7,207 nucleotides of DNA from an uncultured beta proteobacterium (lineage in GTDB: Bacteria; Pseudomonadota; Gammaproteobacteria; Burkholderiales; Rhodocyclaceae), in contig CAIZHL010000135.1 of assembly GCA_903932755.1 (NCBI GenBank), positions 1 through 7,207 of the forward strand, given 5' to 3'. This document shows positions 6,492-7,207 of this stretch, in pieces. Position numbers and translations under genes: made by a program. The notes below the pieces were generated by a model. That model ran no database searches and was not told the DNA's origin. It saw nothing but the letters and a program-made list of their open reading frames with translations. The first letter of the stretch is position 1, and each line of letters begins with the position of its first letter.

Positions 6492-7207
6492 ATGAAGAAG
6501 AAACTGCTTGCCGGTCTGGTTTTTGCGCTGCTGGCGCGTGCGGCACTGGCCTTTGATCCATTCCAGATCAAGGATATCCGGGTCGAGGGCATCCAGCGCA
6601 CCGAGGCCGGAACCGTGTTCTCCTACCTGCCGGTCAAGGTGGGGGACACCATGACTGACGAAAAGGCGGCGGCGGCGATCAAGGCGCTGTTCGCGACCGG
6701 GTTCTTCAAGGACGTTCGCCTCGAGGTCGACGGGCAGGTTCTGGTGGTGGTGCTGGAAGAGCGCCCGGCAATCGCATCGCTGGAATTCACCGGGCTCAAG
6801 GCGTTCAAGCCGGATGACCTGAAGAAGGGCTTGCGCGACGTGGGCCTTGCCGAGTCGCGCATCTTCGACCGGGCGATGGTCGAGCGCGCCGAGCAGGAAC
6901 TCAAGCGCCAGTACCTCGCGCAGGGCCACTATGCGGTTCAGGTGACCACCACCATCACGCCGCTAGAACGCAATCGCGTCGGCGTCAATTTTGCGGTCGT
7001 CGAGGGCGAAATCGCCAAGATCAAGCAGATCAACATCGTCGGCGCCAGCGCCATGAAGGAATCGGACCTGCTCGACCTGATGGTATTGCGTACGCCGGGG
7101 TGGCTGACGTGGTATACGAAGAACGATCAGTACTCCAAGCAGAAACTCTCGGGAGACATCGAGACCCTGCGCTCGTATTACCTGAATCGCGGCTACCTCG
7201 AGTTCAA
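6492..7207 (+). CDS. bamA: Outer membrane protein assembly factor BamA, 5' part (runs off the window)
   Basis: BamA is the central Omp85-family subunit of the BAM complex, which folds and inserts beta-barrel proteins into the outer membrane. Only the first 238 codons are present; the rest of the POTRA array and the barrel would lie beyond the window. A Sec signal peptide is clear: a basic MKKK start, a hydrophobic core, and ALA at residues 18-20, so the mature protein likely begins FDPFQIKDIRVEGIQR. POTRA1 spans about 23-92 (with ALFATGFFKDVRLE at 65-78 and VLEERP at 87-92). POTRA2 spans about 93-173 (LKRQYLAQGHYAVQV). POTRA3 begins near 175 (AKIKQINIVGA), with the helix ending YYLNRGYLEF at the window edge. 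The ATG at 6492 is chosen because it yields the signal peptide. No Shine-Dalgarno site is visible in the 16-base gap after rseP. An in-frame TTG at 6462 would add ten residues and is less likely. Confidence 0.96.
   Translation, partial: MKKKLLAGLVFALLARAALAFDPFQIKDIRVEGIQRTEAGTVFSYLPVKVGDTMTDEKAAAAIKALFATGFFKDVRLEVDGQVLVVVLEERPAIASLEFTGLKAFKPDDLKKGLRDVGLAESRIFDRAMVERAEQELKRQYLAQGHYAVQVTTTITPLERNRVGVNFAVVEGEIAKIKQINIVGASAMKESDLLDLMVLRTPGWLTWYTKNDQYSKQKLSGDIETLRSYYLNRGYLEF

Overview
The window is GC-rich chromosomal DNA from a Gram-negative proteobacterium. A betaproteobacterium is most likely (Rhodocyclales or Nitrosomonadales would fit). This rests on the gene order, on the EF-Ts N-terminal motif [12 protein letters not shown] (E. 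coli has TGAGMMDCKKAL), and on general protein character; the rank below class is a guess. No mobile element, tRNA, rRNA, CRISPR array or foreign-looking segment was seen. All eight genes lie on the + strand and read as intact housekeeping genes. The last one runs off the right edge.

Layout: tsf (31-930), pyrH (944-1660), frr (1669-2226), a 71-base gap, uppS (2298-3125), cdsA (3118-3921), dxr (3918-5105), rseP (5102-6475) and the 5' third of bamA (6492 onward). Four genes from uppS to rseP overlap by 8, 4 and 4 bases, so they must share a transcript. No convincing promoter or intrinsic terminator is visible. The operon promoter is probably upstream of the window, by family precedent ahead of rpsB. 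By the same precedent, skp/ompH and lpxD should follow bamA.

The genes fall into two functional blocks. The first is translation and nucleotide supply: EF-Ts, UMP kinase and ribosome recycling factor. The second is envelope building. Dxr commits carbon to isoprenoids, and UppS turns these into the C55 lipid carrier. CdsA makes CDP-diacylglycerol for phospholipids. RseP releases the envelope stress response, and BamA inserts outer-membrane proteins.

I found no undescribed system. The most interesting signals are at gene starts. The first four genes have visible Shine-Dalgarno sequences, whereas cdsA, dxr, rseP and bamA do not. Three of those four (cdsA, rseP, bamA) have a perfect 6-7 bp inverted repeat ending 1 to 5 bases before the ATG. 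These could be translation-coupling structures or chance in GC-rich DNA.
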